From: Ponticaulis koreensis DSM 19734
Lineage (GTDB): Bacteria; Pseudomonadota; Alphaproteobacteria; Caulobacterales; Hyphomonadaceae
NCBI RefSeq assembly: GCF_000420665.1
Contig: NZ_ATVJ01000001.1
Coordinates: 1,054,001-1,118,000 of the forward strand
DNA: 64,000 nt
Direction of reading: 5' to 3'
A program made the translations under genes and the position numbers. A model generated the notes under the pieces. That model ran no database searches. It was not told the origin of the DNA and saw only the letters and a program-made list of their open reading frames with translations. Below, one piece after another: positions 19,546 through 27,076 of this stretch (position 1 is the stretch's first letter; each line of letters begins with the position of its first letter).

Positions 19546-20043
19546 TTACTCCGCGAACGGATGGCTTTTTGCCTTGGATATCCGGCTGAGAGTGCGCCCG
19601 TCGCCGCCCGGACCGGCTTCAATCACAATGTTCTGACGCGCGATAATCTGGCCGTCTGATGTGACCGGTTCGATGCGGCGGATAATCTCTCCGGACGCTT
19701 CGTCTCGCGCCAGAACCGGCTCTTTGCCGTCTCCGTAGAGATAGCTGTTCCCCCATTCGGTCAGCGCCATCACAACGGTATCGAGTGCGCGCCCTTTTGC
19801 TGTCAGGGCATAGGCATGGCTCGTGCCACGGTCTGCAAATGGTGTGCGCTCCAGTATGTCGGCTTCGACCAGCTGCGAGAGGCGCTCGGTGAGCAGGTTT
19901 CGTGAAATTCCCGTGTTGGTCAGAAACTCCCCGAAGCGCGTCGCGCCGTAAAACGCTTCACGAATAATGAGAAGCGTCCAGCGATCCCCGAGAATATTCA
20001 GGGCTTCGGCAATAGCGCATGGGTGATCGTGCTTACGTGACAT
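19546..20043 (-). CDS. HxlR-family transcriptional regulator
   Basis: The 165 residues begin with the winged helix-turn-helix of HxlR/YodB regulators: CAIAEALNILGDRWTLLIIREAFYGATRFGEF, then GISRNLLTERLSQLVEADILER. Cys9 occupies the position of the redox- or electrophile-sensing cysteine in several HxlR proteins. A C-terminal extension of about 50 residues is longer than in minimal members. It is divergent from an SDR/HCCA-isomerase pair, with a 19-bp near-palindrome between them that is the obvious operator. It probably represses that pair and itself in response to an electrophile, quinone or aromatic compound, which is inferred from family and arrangement. Confidence 0.9.
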   Translation of the reverse strand: MSRKHDHPCAIAEALNILGDRWTLLIIREAFYGATRFGEFLTNTGISRNLLTERLSQLVEADILERTPFADRGTSHAYALTAKGRALDTVVMALTEWGNSYLYGDGKEPVLARDEASGEIIRRIEPVTSDGQIIARQNIVIEAGPGGDGRTLSRISKAKSHPFAE

Positions 20044-20100
20044 GTTCCGGCTCGTTTCGTGATGCAGCCTGAGTTTGCAAACTTAATAGTTGCATTTCAA

Positions 20101-20119
20101 GACTAATGATTCAATAGTC
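20101..20119. promoter_or_regulatory. Predicted HxlR operator
   Basis: GACTAATGATTCAATAGTC is palindromic apart from its centre and one symmetric mismatch pair (arms GACTA.TGA/TCA.TAGTC). It lies midway between the divergent HxlR and SDR start codons, 28 nt before the SDR ATG and 17 nt before its AGGAGGA ribosome site. Confidence 0.6.
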
Positions 20120-20146
20120 CTGAAAAAAGACCATTAGGAGGAGAAG

Positions 20147-20884
20147 ATGGCTGACAAAAACGGTGTATGCCTCGTTATTGGCGCCGGTGATGATACGGGC
20201 GCAGCAATCGCGAAGGCTTTTGCGCGTGAAGGTCTCACCGCCTGCCTTGTAAGACGCCCCCGTCATGTCGATGCGTTGGAGTCTCTTGCTCAATCCATCC
20301 GCGATGATGGCGGCAAGGCCGAGGCGTGCCCGTGCGATGCGCGCGATGAAGAGGCCATGATTGCGCTGTTTGAGCGCATCGAAAATGAGATTGGCCCTAT
20401 CGAAGTCGCGGTGTTCAATATTGGCGCGAATGTCCGCTTTTCAATTACAGATACGACAGAGCGGGTCTTCCGGAAGGTCTGGGAGATGGCGTGTCTTTCA
20501 GGTTTCCTGATGGGCCGCGAAGCAGCGGCGCGCATGAAAACGCGTGGTCGCGGCACAATCCTCTTTACGGGGGCAACAGCCAGTGTGCGCGGCGCGAACG
20601 GGTTTTCCGCCTTTTCTGCCGCCAAGCACGGCCTACGAGCACTCGCGCAATCCATGGCGCGAGAGCTTGGCCCTCAGAACATCCATGTTGCGCATGTCAT
20701 TGTTGATGGGGCCATCGATTCCAACTTCATCCGCGAGAATGTGCCGGACGTGGATCAGAAGCGCGAAGATGATGCCATTCTGAACCCGGACCATATCGCG
20801 GCGAATTATGTGATGCTGCACAAACAACCACGAACAGCGTGGACGCATGAGCTTGATCTGCGCCCATGGAAAGAGACCTGGTAG
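20147..20884 (+). CDS. SDR-fold protein with Phe in place of the catalytic Tyr
   Basis: Short-chain dehydrogenase/reductase of 245 residues. The cofactor motif is IGAGDDTGAAIA (about 11-22) and NIGAN replaces the usual NNAG. The active-site helix reads AFSAAK, so the general-base Tyr of YxxxK is Phe156 while Lys160 is kept. A recognisable SDR subgroup with the same change and the downstream ELGPxxIHVAHVxxDGAID motif exists, so this is probably not a sequencing error. Activity may depend on another residue, or the protein may be non-canonical. An AGGAGGA ribosome site precedes the ATG. It is followed after 9 nt by an HCCA-isomerase-like gene, probably in one operon under the divergent HxlR regulator. 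Confidence 0.85.
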   Translation: MADKNGVCLVIGAGDDTGAAIAKAFAREGLTACLVRRPRHVDALESLAQSIRDDGGKAEACPCDARDEEAMIALFERIENEIGPIEVAVFNIGANVRFSITDTTERVFRKVWEMACLSGFLMGREAAARMKTRGRGTILFTGATASVRGANGFSAFSAAKHGLRALAQSMARELGPQNIHVAHVIVDGAIDSNFIRENVPDVDQKREDDAILNPDHIAANYVMLHKQPRTAWTHELDLRPWKETW

Positions 20885-20893
20885 GGGGAGAGT

Positions 20894-21496
20894 ATGACCA
20901 AGACTGTTGATTTCATTTTCGATTTCGGAAGCCCGAATGCGTATCTGGCCTATAGAGTGCTGCCATCCATTCTGGAGCGCACCGGCGCGAAGATGAAGCT
21001 CATCCCGTCTCTTCTCGGCGGCATATTCAAGGCGACGAATAATCAGTCGCCAATGATGGCGTTTGGCGGCGTGAAGGGGAAGCTCGAGTATGAAAATCTC
21101 GAAACGCGCCGCTTCATCAAAAAGCATGGCCTGACAGCCTTCAAAATGAACCCGCATTTTCCGGTGAACACGCTGACGCTCATGCGCGGTGCGATACATG
21201 CCGAGCGTGAAGGGATTCTGGATGCTTATGTCGAGGCCGGGCTCAAAGCCATGTGGGAAGATGGCCAGAAGATGGATGATGCTGAGGTTTTTGTCTCGGT
21301 GATGAATGAAGCGGGTCTGGATGGCGCAGCCATTCTTGCAGGAACGCAGGAGCCGGATGTGAAGGCGGGCCTTATCGCCAATACGGAGGCGGCCGTGGGC
21401 CGCGGCGTGTTCGGTATTCCGACCTTCTTTGTAGGTGATGAGATGTTTTTCGGAAAGAACACGCTCGGTGATGTGGAAGAGGCGCTGGGCATTTAG
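20894..21496 (+). CDS. 2-hydroxychromene-2-carboxylate isomerase-like (DsbA/GST-kappa) protein
   Basis: Thioredoxin-fold enzyme of 200 residues. The N-terminal FIFDFGSPNAYLAY has Ser13 where DsbA would have the first Cys, as in HCCA isomerases and kappa-class GSTs. The C-terminal GVFGIPTFFVGDEMFFGK is the family signature with the cis-Pro. HCCA isomerases act with glutathione in naphthalene-type catabolism, but most genomic homologues have unknown substrates. Co-transcription with the SDR gene and control by an HxlR regulator suggest detoxification of aromatic or carbonyl compounds. Confidence 0.88.
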   Translation: MTKTVDFIFDFGSPNAYLAYRVLPSILERTGAKMKLIPSLLGGIFKATNNQSPMMAFGGVKGKLEYENLETRRFIKKHGLTAFKMNPHFPVNTLTLMRGAIHAEREGILDAYVEAGLKAMWEDGQKMDDAEVFVSVMNEAGLDGAAILAGTQEPDVKAGLIANTEAAVGRGVFGIPTFFVGDEMFFGKNTLGDVEEALGI

Positions 21497-21511
21497 GGGG
21501 CAAGCACACTG

Positions 21512-22003
21512 TCAGGACTGCAATGTGATCGCAGCCAGGATATAAATCGCTCCTGCTGCAGCTGAACCAAGCGTGCGCACATGGTTCCAGCCTGTCCACT
21601 CGCGCAGATAGACGGCCCAATAGTCGCGGCCTTCATTGCTGTAGGCGGCCATTTTATCGAGACGTTCATTGCGCGGCACGTTCGCCGCGGCCGTTACGAG
21701 AAAGACCGCAGGAATGTATATCACTGCCGCGCTGATCGTCAGGGCGCGTGAGCTTCCCTCCATGTTAAACGCCGCATACAGCGCCAGCGCAGCTGACAGA
21801 GGCGCTATGGCAAGCAGACTGACCAGAAACACGGATTTGAAAACCGTCCGGTTGATGTGCTGCATCACCTCTGCGCCAGCTGAGGGGCAGGCCCGCTTCA
21901 GCCCCGCCATGACAAAGTCAGAGAAGGCCTGAAACACGCCTGCAACAAGAAGCGTGAAAAAGCCGAGAGCGAACAGGGCAACAAGTTCCATTTGATCAGG
22001 CAT
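21512..22003 (-). CDS. DUF1772 (anthrone oxygenase-like) membrane protein
   Basis: The 163 residues contain four predicted membrane helices (about 8-28, 55-78, 86-107, 143-161). The family block between helices three and four is NVPRNERLDK...WAVYLREWTGWNHVRTLG. DUF1772 proteins include fungal anthrone oxygenases, but bacterial members are uncharacterised. It is last in a minus-strand cluster of DUF4345 and NAD(P)-binding proteins behind an AraC regulator. It converges on the HCCA-isomerase gene with 15 nt between stops. Confidence 0.83.
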   Translation of the reverse strand: MPDQMELVALFALGFFTLLVAGVFQAFSDFVMAGLKRACPSAGAEVMQHINRTVFKSVFLVSLLAIAPLSAALALYAAFNMEGSSRALTISAAVIYIPAVFLVTAAANVPRNERLDKMAAYSNEGRDYWAVYLREWTGWNHVRTLGSAAAGAIYILAAITLQS

Positions 22004-22013
22004 GTTTGCCCCC

Positions 22014-22415
22014 CTAGAGTAAAACAGGTTGGTTACGGGCCGCGAAAAGCAGCGCCACGCTCGTCAGAGCGACAACCACCTCAATGCCGGTTGCGTGAAC
22101 CAGTGCATCGGATGGGATGCCATCAATCGCCATACTGACGAGACGTCCGAGCGCGTAGGCTCCGAAGATCAGCGCGTTCAACCGGAGTGCGGTGCGTGTA
22201 TACCGGAGAAAAATTGCCCCTGCTATCAGGCACAAGGCAGAGACAAAGAGCAGTCCCGCCGCGGCTTTCAGCTCAGACATCAGGTTGGTGCCAGCACTCA
22301 GTTCAATGCTGCTCGAGGCATAAAACTGCGCCGGTGCGAATAAGATCATTGCCGAGATCACCAGCAGGATAAGGGCCGAGAGGCCAAGCGTGGCACGTGA
22401 AAACGGACGTTTCAT
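22014..22415 (-). CDS. DUF4345-like membrane protein
   Basis: The ATG at 22415 overlaps the upstream stop as ATGA and has GGGAGG nearby; an ATG 15 nt upstream is less well supported. The 133 residues show four hydrophobic helices with short loops (LILLVISAMILFAP..., LKAAAGLLFVSALCLIAGAIFL, LNALIFGAYALGRLVSMAIDG, TGIEVVVALTSVALLFAA), the layout of DUF4345. Function is unknown. It is translationally coupled to the NAD(P)-binding protein gene, suggesting membrane redox or stress function in the same operon. Confidence 0.75.
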   Translation of the reverse strand: MKRPFSRATLGLSALILLVISAMILFAPAQFYASSSIELSAGTNLMSELKAAAGLLFVSALCLIAGAIFLRYTRTALRLNALIFGAYALGRLVSMAIDGIPSDALVHATGIEVVVALTSVALLFAARNQPVLL

Positions 22416-23269
22416 TGTGCAGCCTCCCACAAACCTGTCGCCGCGGCCTTGCGGGCAAAGTCGGAGAAGTCTGTAGCCGGACGCCCGAGGGCTTCGGGCA
22501 CACCTAGTATAACAGCGACATTGCGCCCGTCCATGACGGTGGCAAACAGATAGTCGACCAGCCAGATGACATCCTTAGGCGCGCCTGATGCGCGAATGCC
22601 GTCGATAAACTGCTCATGTGAAAGCGGAATGTAGGTAACGGGCCGCTGCGTAGCTTTGGCGAGTTCGTCTGCCACCTGTGCGAAGGTCATCGCGCGCGGG
22701 CCTGTCACTTCGTAAAGACGGCCTTCATGACCGGGCTTTGTGAGCGCTGCAATCGCAATGTCCGCGATGTCATCGACATCCACGAAGGGTTCGGGCGTAT
22801 CGCTTTCCGGCAGAGTGAGTTGGCCCGAGCGGACCATGTCCAAAAACATGCCTTCGGAAAAGTTCTGAAAGAACCAGCTCGCGCGGATGATCGTCCAGGA
22901 GAGGCCGCTATTCTGAACAATAGCCTCGCTGGCCTGGGCTTCTTCTTCGCCGCGTCCGGAGAGGAGTACAGCACGCTTCACGCCATGTTTAATGGCCTTT
23001 TCAACGAAGCCCTGAATTTTGTCCGTCGCGCCCGGAACGGCGAGGTCTGGCGCGTAATTGATGTAGACGGCCTCAACGCCCGAAAGGACATCATCCCAGC
23101 CGGCCTCATTATCCCAGTCAAAGGCAGGTGACGCGCTGCGTGAGCCCTTGCGGACCGGCACACCGAGGTCTTCAAGGCGATTGTAAATTCGGCTGCCAGT
23201 TTTTCCCGTTGCACCCAGAATGAGTGTCAGCGCGGCAGCTTTTGAGTGTTTGCTGAGTGTCTGTTCCAT
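22412..23269 (-). CDS. NmrA/QorB-like NAD(P)-binding oxidoreductase
   Basis: Atypical short-chain dehydrogenase of 285 residues with the NAD(P) motif LILGATGKTGSRI (GATGKTG at 19-25) and no YxxxK. The later blocks YINYAPDL, LLSGRGEEEAQASE, WTIIRASWFFQNFSEG and FVDVDDIADIA fit the NmrA/quinone oxidoreductase 2 group. Such proteins either sense NADP(H) or reduce quinones. It heads an operon with two small membrane proteins, 104 nt downstream of an AraC regulator on the same strand. Confidence 0.88.
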   Translation of the reverse strand: MEQTLSKHSKAAALTLILGATGKTGSRIYNRLEDLGVPVRKGSRSASPAFDWDNEAGWDDVLSGVEAVYINYAPDLAVPGATDKIQGFVEKAIKHGVKRAVLLSGRGEEEAQASEAIVQNSGLSWTIIRASWFFQNFSEGMFLDMVRSGQLTLPESDTPEPFVDVDDIADIAIAALTKPGHEGRLYEVTGPRAMTFAQVADELAKATQRPVTYIPLSHEQFIDGIRASGAPKDVIWLVDYLFATVMDGRNVAVILGVPEALGRPATDFSDFARKAAATGLWEAAQ

Positions 23270-23373
23270 GATTTGCTCCGTTCATCTGGATTGGGTCCAG
23301 TGATGACGGAAGCGTGATTGGTTTTCTTGACCGGCTGCGCCTGAGTTTTGACACTCCGTGCCAGAACGGGCGC

Positions 23374-24390
23374 TTAATGCGTTGTCAGCCGGTAATTGCG
23401 AGGTGTCTGACCCGCCCAGCGGCGAAAGGCGCGTGTGAACGCGCTTTGTTCTGAAAACCCGGTCAGAAAGGCAATTTCTGCCAGCGAGTATTCAGTGTTT
23501 GCCAACAGTCTTTCAGCCAGTTCCCGCCGCGAGGCATCAATCAGGTTCTGAAACGTATAGCCGCGCTCAGACAAACGGCGCTGCAGAGACCTCGCGCTCA
23601 TTCCCAGACGAAGCGCAATGTCGTGTAAAGTCGGGATGCCTCCTGAAAGGCTCTGAGTTATCTGAATACGAACACGTTGTTCTAGGCCCATATCATGTTC
23701 GAGCTCGGCCAGTTCTTTTTCCAGATGCGTATCGAAAAAGGCTGAAAGCCCGGGATCGCCCAGACGGTTGGGAATATCGAGCGCATCGCGCGTGAGTTCC
23801 AGGGCATCCTTGTCTGAACCATGAATGATGCGACAGCCAAAATAGTCCTCATGTGCTGAAAGCGCCCTCGGCCGTGAGTGTTTGAAATGGACAGCCTTCG
23901 GGGTGAAGGGCAGTGAAACAACCTCACGTGCAATGGCCATTATGGCGGCCAAAGTCTGTTCGTTGGAAATACCCATTCCGGCGCATGGCGCACCAGCGCG
24001 ATGATGGATAAAGAAATTGGTCAATGGGCCTGTTTCGAGCTCATAGGTAGAAACACTGGTCAGCATACGTCCATAGCGTTCAGCCCGGGCAAATGAGTCT
24101 TGAAGCGTTGGCGCAGATTTCCAGGCAAGCCCGAACGCCTTGTAGTCTGCACATCGCATCGACCCGCCGACCTGCATGGTCAGGCTGGTCTTATCCGGAA
24201 ATGTTTCGGCAATGCGCTCGCAAAGGCCGTAATAATCGATATCGGCGACCATGACCGCTGCGTCGATGGGCGCGCTGGCATCAATACCGACCCTGCTCAA
24301 AAGGTCAGCGCGGTATTGCTCGTGAGAGAGTTCGCCCTCCACGGCCATGGAAACCATTTTATGGACGAAGAGTGATGATATGAGCCCCAA
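23374..24390 (-). CDS. AraC-family transcriptional regulator
   Basis: The 338 residues have an N-terminal ligand-binding domain of the OruR/AraC_binding type (about 15-200) and a C-terminal double helix-turn-helix. Its first helix pair is GIPTLHDIALRLGMSARSLQRRLSERG and its second is SLAEIAFLTGFSEQSAFTRAFRRWAGQTPRNYR. The Gln-rich first recognition helix and the RRWAGQTPRNYR ending are typical. It probably activates the NAD(P)-binding/DUF4345/DUF1772 genes immediately downstream, but the ligand is unknown. The tannase-like gene is divergent 167 nt upstream and could also be a target. Confidence 0.92.
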   Translation of the reverse strand: MGLISSLFVHKMVSMAVEGELSHEQYRADLLSRVGIDASAPIDAAVMVADIDYYGLCERIAETFPDKTSLTMQVGGSMRCADYKAFGLAWKSAPTLQDSFARAERYGRMLTSVSTYELETGPLTNFFIHHRAGAPCAGMGISNEQTLAAIMAIAREVVSLPFTPKAVHFKHSRPRALSAHEDYFGCRIIHGSDKDALELTRDALDIPNRLGDPGLSAFFDTHLEKELAELEHDMGLEQRVRIQITQSLSGGIPTLHDIALRLGMSARSLQRRLSERGYTFQNLIDASRRELAERLLANTEYSLAEIAFLTGFSEQSAFTRAFRRWAGQTPRNYRLTTH

Positions 24391-24557
24391 ATTCCTGCGC
24401 CTCTGATCCGGTCGAGGCTAAAACCTTAAGTTGGGTGATGATCCAGTAAAACCCCTCGTGCGATATGTTACGATAACACTTCACATTTGCCTGAAAACTG
24501 GTTGCGCGGCAGTGTCACTTGTTTGATGCTGCAAAAAAATGGGGAGACATCCGGATT

Positions 24558-26123
24558 ATGGACGAAACGCTACGTGCTGCGCTGACGGGCGGAATTTCGC
24601 TCATGGCCATCATCGGCCTCGCCTCTTGTTCTGACACAGATGAGCCAGAGGTTGATCGTGGGCGTGAAATTACTGAACTGCCGCAGGGCTCCAGCTGTGC
24701 TGATCTGGAAGGGCTCGCGCTGACTGATACTGTAATACTCTCCTCTCAAATGATTGAAGCCGGGACGTTCGAAATTCCGGTCACTCCAGGGTCGAGGCCG
24801 GTTGATGCTTCCGGGTTGCCGGAGTTTTGCCGCGTATCGGGCTCCATCCGCCCTACGGTAGAATCCGACATTTTATTTGAAGCCTGGCTTCCACTCGAGA
24901 CGAGCTGGAATGGTCGCTTCATGCAGGTTGGCAATGGTGGTGCGGCTGGCTCCATCGTTTACACTTCCATGCTGGAGCCGCTGGCGCTCGGCTATGCGGT
25001 GATCAACACCGATACGGGGCATCGCGGCGCTATGGGAGATTTCTCTTGGGCGCTTGGCGAGCCCGAGCTGCTGACAGATTATCAATTCCGAGCTGTTCGT
25101 GAGACGACCCTCAAAGGCAAGGATATCACCGAGGCGTTCTACGGGACGCCGCCAGAAGCATCCTACTGGTTTGGCTGTTCTACTGGCGGGCGTCAGGGGC
25201 TTGTCGAAGCTCAGCGCTATCCGGAAGATTATGACGCGATCATCGCCGGCGCGCCGGCCAATAACTGGGAGCCGTTGCAGCTGTCTTCGGTCGCTTTTTC
25301 CAATGCTCTGGGTGATGATGGACTTCCTGTCTCGCAACTCGGCCTTCTGAAAACCGCTGCTATTGCTCAATGCGACGGGCTGGATGGTCTCGACGATGGC
25401 ATCATTTCCAATACAGCGGCGTGCCAGTTTGATCCGGCCAGCCTTACCTGTTCAGACGGGGATGAGGCCGACAGATGTCTCTCGCCGGCCGCTATAGACG
25501 CTGCGCGCCGCCTTTATGCGGGTGTCGTCACCGGCAACGGTGCGGTTGCTTTTCCGGGGCCTGAGTATGGTAGCGAAGCAGAATGGGCGGCACACGCCAC
25601 GCCGTTCTTTCGTATTGGCACCAGCTACATGCGCAATGTCGTCCTCGAGGACCGCGACTGGGACCCGACTACGCTGAATGTTGATGCCCACCTGACTGCT
25701 ATTCGGGACCATGATCAGGGCCGTACTGCCGCAATGGACCCCGACCTTTCCGTCTTCGTTGAGAATGGTGGGCTTCTCCTGATGTATCACGGCGCGGCGG
25801 ACGGTATTATCGCGCACGACAACACGCTGAACTATTATGAGAGCGTCGTTGAAACGCTGGGTGAGGACGTTGCGGGCCAGCATGTCCGCTTCTTCTCAGT
25901 GCCAGGCATGGGCCACTGTTCCGGCGGCAACGGAGCTTCGGCCGTCGACTGGATCTCTGCCATTGAAGACTGGGACGAAACCGGCGTTGCTCCAGTTCTT
26001 CTGGAAGCCACTCACCCTGACGAGGGTTTTACCCGCCCGATTTGCCCACATCCATATTCCGTGACCTATGATGGCGAAGGGCCTGAGGACGAGGCCACCA
26101 GCTTCACGTGTGAGGCGCCATGA
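24558..26123 (+). CDS. Lipoprotein tannase/feruloyl esterase family protein
   Basis: The ATG at 24558 is preferred: GGGGAGA lies about 10 nt before it, and the alternative is a TTG 39 nt upstream. It yields 521 residues with a short signal ending LASC (Cys24 predicted lipidated). The tannase/feruloyl esterase fold is shown by WNGRFMQVGNGG, the nucleophile Ser208 in GCSTGGRQG, the lid calcium loop DGLDGLDDG (about 273-281), Asp415 in HGAADG and His453 in GMGHCSGG. Cys207 and Cys454 next to Ser and His form the disulfide characteristic of this family. It hydrolyses esters of phenolic acids or similar aromatic esters; the exact substrate is unknown. It overlaps the DUF3237 gene by 4 nt. Confidence 0.9.
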   Translation: MDETLRAALTGGISLMAIIGLASCSDTDEPEVDRGREITELPQGSSCADLEGLALTDTVILSSQMIEAGTFEIPVTPGSRPVDASGLPEFCRVSGSIRPTVESDILFEAWLPLETSWNGRFMQVGNGGAAGSIVYTSMLEPLALGYAVINTDTGHRGAMGDFSWALGEPELLTDYQFRAVRETTLKGKDITEAFYGTPPEASYWFGCSTGGRQGLVEAQRYPEDYDAIIAGAPANNWEPLQLSSVAFSNALGDDGLPVSQLGLLKTAAIAQCDGLDGLDDGIISNTAACQFDPASLTCSDGDEADRCLSPAAIDAARRLYAGVVTGNGAVAFPGPEYGSEAEWAAHATPFFRIGTSYMRNVVLEDRDWDPTTLNVDAHLTAIRDHDQGRTAAMDPDLSVFVENGGLLLMYHGAADGIIAHDNTLNYYESVVETLGEDVAGQHVRFFSVPGMGHCSGGNGASAVDWISAIEDWDETGVAPVLLEATHPDEGFTRPICPHPYSVTYDGEGPEDEATSFTCEAP

Positions 26124-26638
26124 CCCCGCTTAAAACCGGCCTTCTGGCGCTCGCCTTCAGTTTTACCCCGATCACGGAAATCGCCATGGCAGAGGATACC
26201 CCGCCTGTTTCAGCCCCGACCCTCAGCCTCGTAATGGAGGGCGTGGTCGATATCGGCATGCCGCGCCAGATGGGCGAAAGCCCGAATGGCGTGCGCCGTG
26301 AAATCCCGATCACCGGCGGCACGTTCAGCGGGCCGGACTTTGCCGCAACGGTTCTGCCGGGCGGGTCGGACTGGCAGCTCCAGCGCGCAGATGGCGGGCT
26401 TGAAATCGTGGCGGATTACACGCTGCAAACCGAAGATGGCGTCTTCATCCGTGTCATCAATGAAGGGGTGAGCTATCCCGCCAGTGACGATCGCGCGCGC
26501 TACACCATGACGACGCCGCGCTTTATCGCGCCGGAAGGGCGTTATGGCTGGCTGAATGAGGCGGTATTTGTCGGCACGCTCCGCGTTTCGGGCGATACTC
26601 CGCCGAAAATTCTCATTGGCGTCTATCGGGCGGAATAG
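26120..26638 (+). CDS. Exported DUF3237 (UPF0311) protein
   Basis: Translationally coupled to the tannase-like gene through ATGA. The 172 residues start with a signal peptide (LLALAFSFTPITEIAMA) and continue with DUF3237 blocks: RREIPITGGTFSGPDFAATVLPGG, DWQLQRADGGLEIVADYTLQTEDG and APEGRYGWLNEAVFVGT. DUF3237 proteins are beta-barrels often found beside aromatic or ester catabolism genes, with no biochemical function agreed. The secretion signal plus the coupling suggests it helps the exported esterase or handles its product. Confidence 0.85.
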   Translation: MTPLKTGLLALAFSFTPITEIAMAEDTPPVSAPTLSLVMEGVVDIGMPRQMGESPNGVRREIPITGGTFSGPDFAATVLPGGSDWQLQRADGGLEIVADYTLQTEDGVFIRVINEGVSYPASDDRARYTMTTPRFIAPEGRYGWLNEAVFVGTLRVSGDTPPKILIGVYRAE

Positions 26639-26645
26639 GGCGCAC

Positions 26646-26885
26646 ATGAAGGACCCGACCCCGAAGACTATATTTGTGCGGTATGCCCTGTTCGTCATCA
26701 CGGCCATCGCCGTAGGTGCCGTCTACAGGTTCTGGGGGGCACCCATTCCGGCGAGCTATCATTGGCTGGGTGCCGTCTGGATTGTCCTGATCATTGTGCT
26801 CGCCTTGTTCGGCACGATTTCACGCAGAGACCGTTTGAAGAAGATGCGCCGCGAAATCTGGTTCGGTGAGCAGGACGATACCTGA
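26646..26885 (+). CDS. Small two-helix membrane protein
   Basis: The ATG at 26646, 7 nt after the DUF3237 stop, gives 79 residues with two hydrophobic helices (about 10-28 and 38-56) and a basic, charged tail ending in acidic residues. No family recognised. The close spacing suggests it is the third gene of the esterase operon. A longer frame starts within the DUF3237 gene but lacks support. Confidence 0.6.
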   Translation: MKDPTPKTIFVRYALFVITAIAVGAVYRFWGAPIPASYHWLGAVWIVLIIVLALFGTISRRDRLKKMRREIWFGEQDDT

Positions 26886-26910
26886 GGGCGTTGTTTCAAA
26901 ACGCTCCGAA

Positions 26911-27034
26911 GATGCCCTTGCAGAAGGGCATCCATGCTCAGGTCTTTGACTAGGTGTTGGTCTATACATCTGAGTATGTTTCCCGCCTTCGCGGGAACCT
27001 GCGGGCATAAATCAGGGTGACCCACCTCACCCTG
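26911..27034. repeat. Cluster of three perfect palindromes
   Basis: Three perfect inverted repeats lie within 124 bp between convergent genes. They are a 9-bp stem with 4-nt loop (26911-26919 with 26924-26932), a 7-bp stem TTCCCGC/GCGGGAA with CTTC loop (26980-26986 with 26991-26997), and an 8-bp stem (27013-27020 with 27027-27034). None has a T tract. The middle one resembles dispersed CCCGC-hairpin repeats of proteobacteria. They border the low-GC NTPase gene. Confidence 0.6.
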
Positions 27035-27076
27035 CGAATGTATGTGAGGGCGCTGGTAGGGGATAGTTTATTGCGG

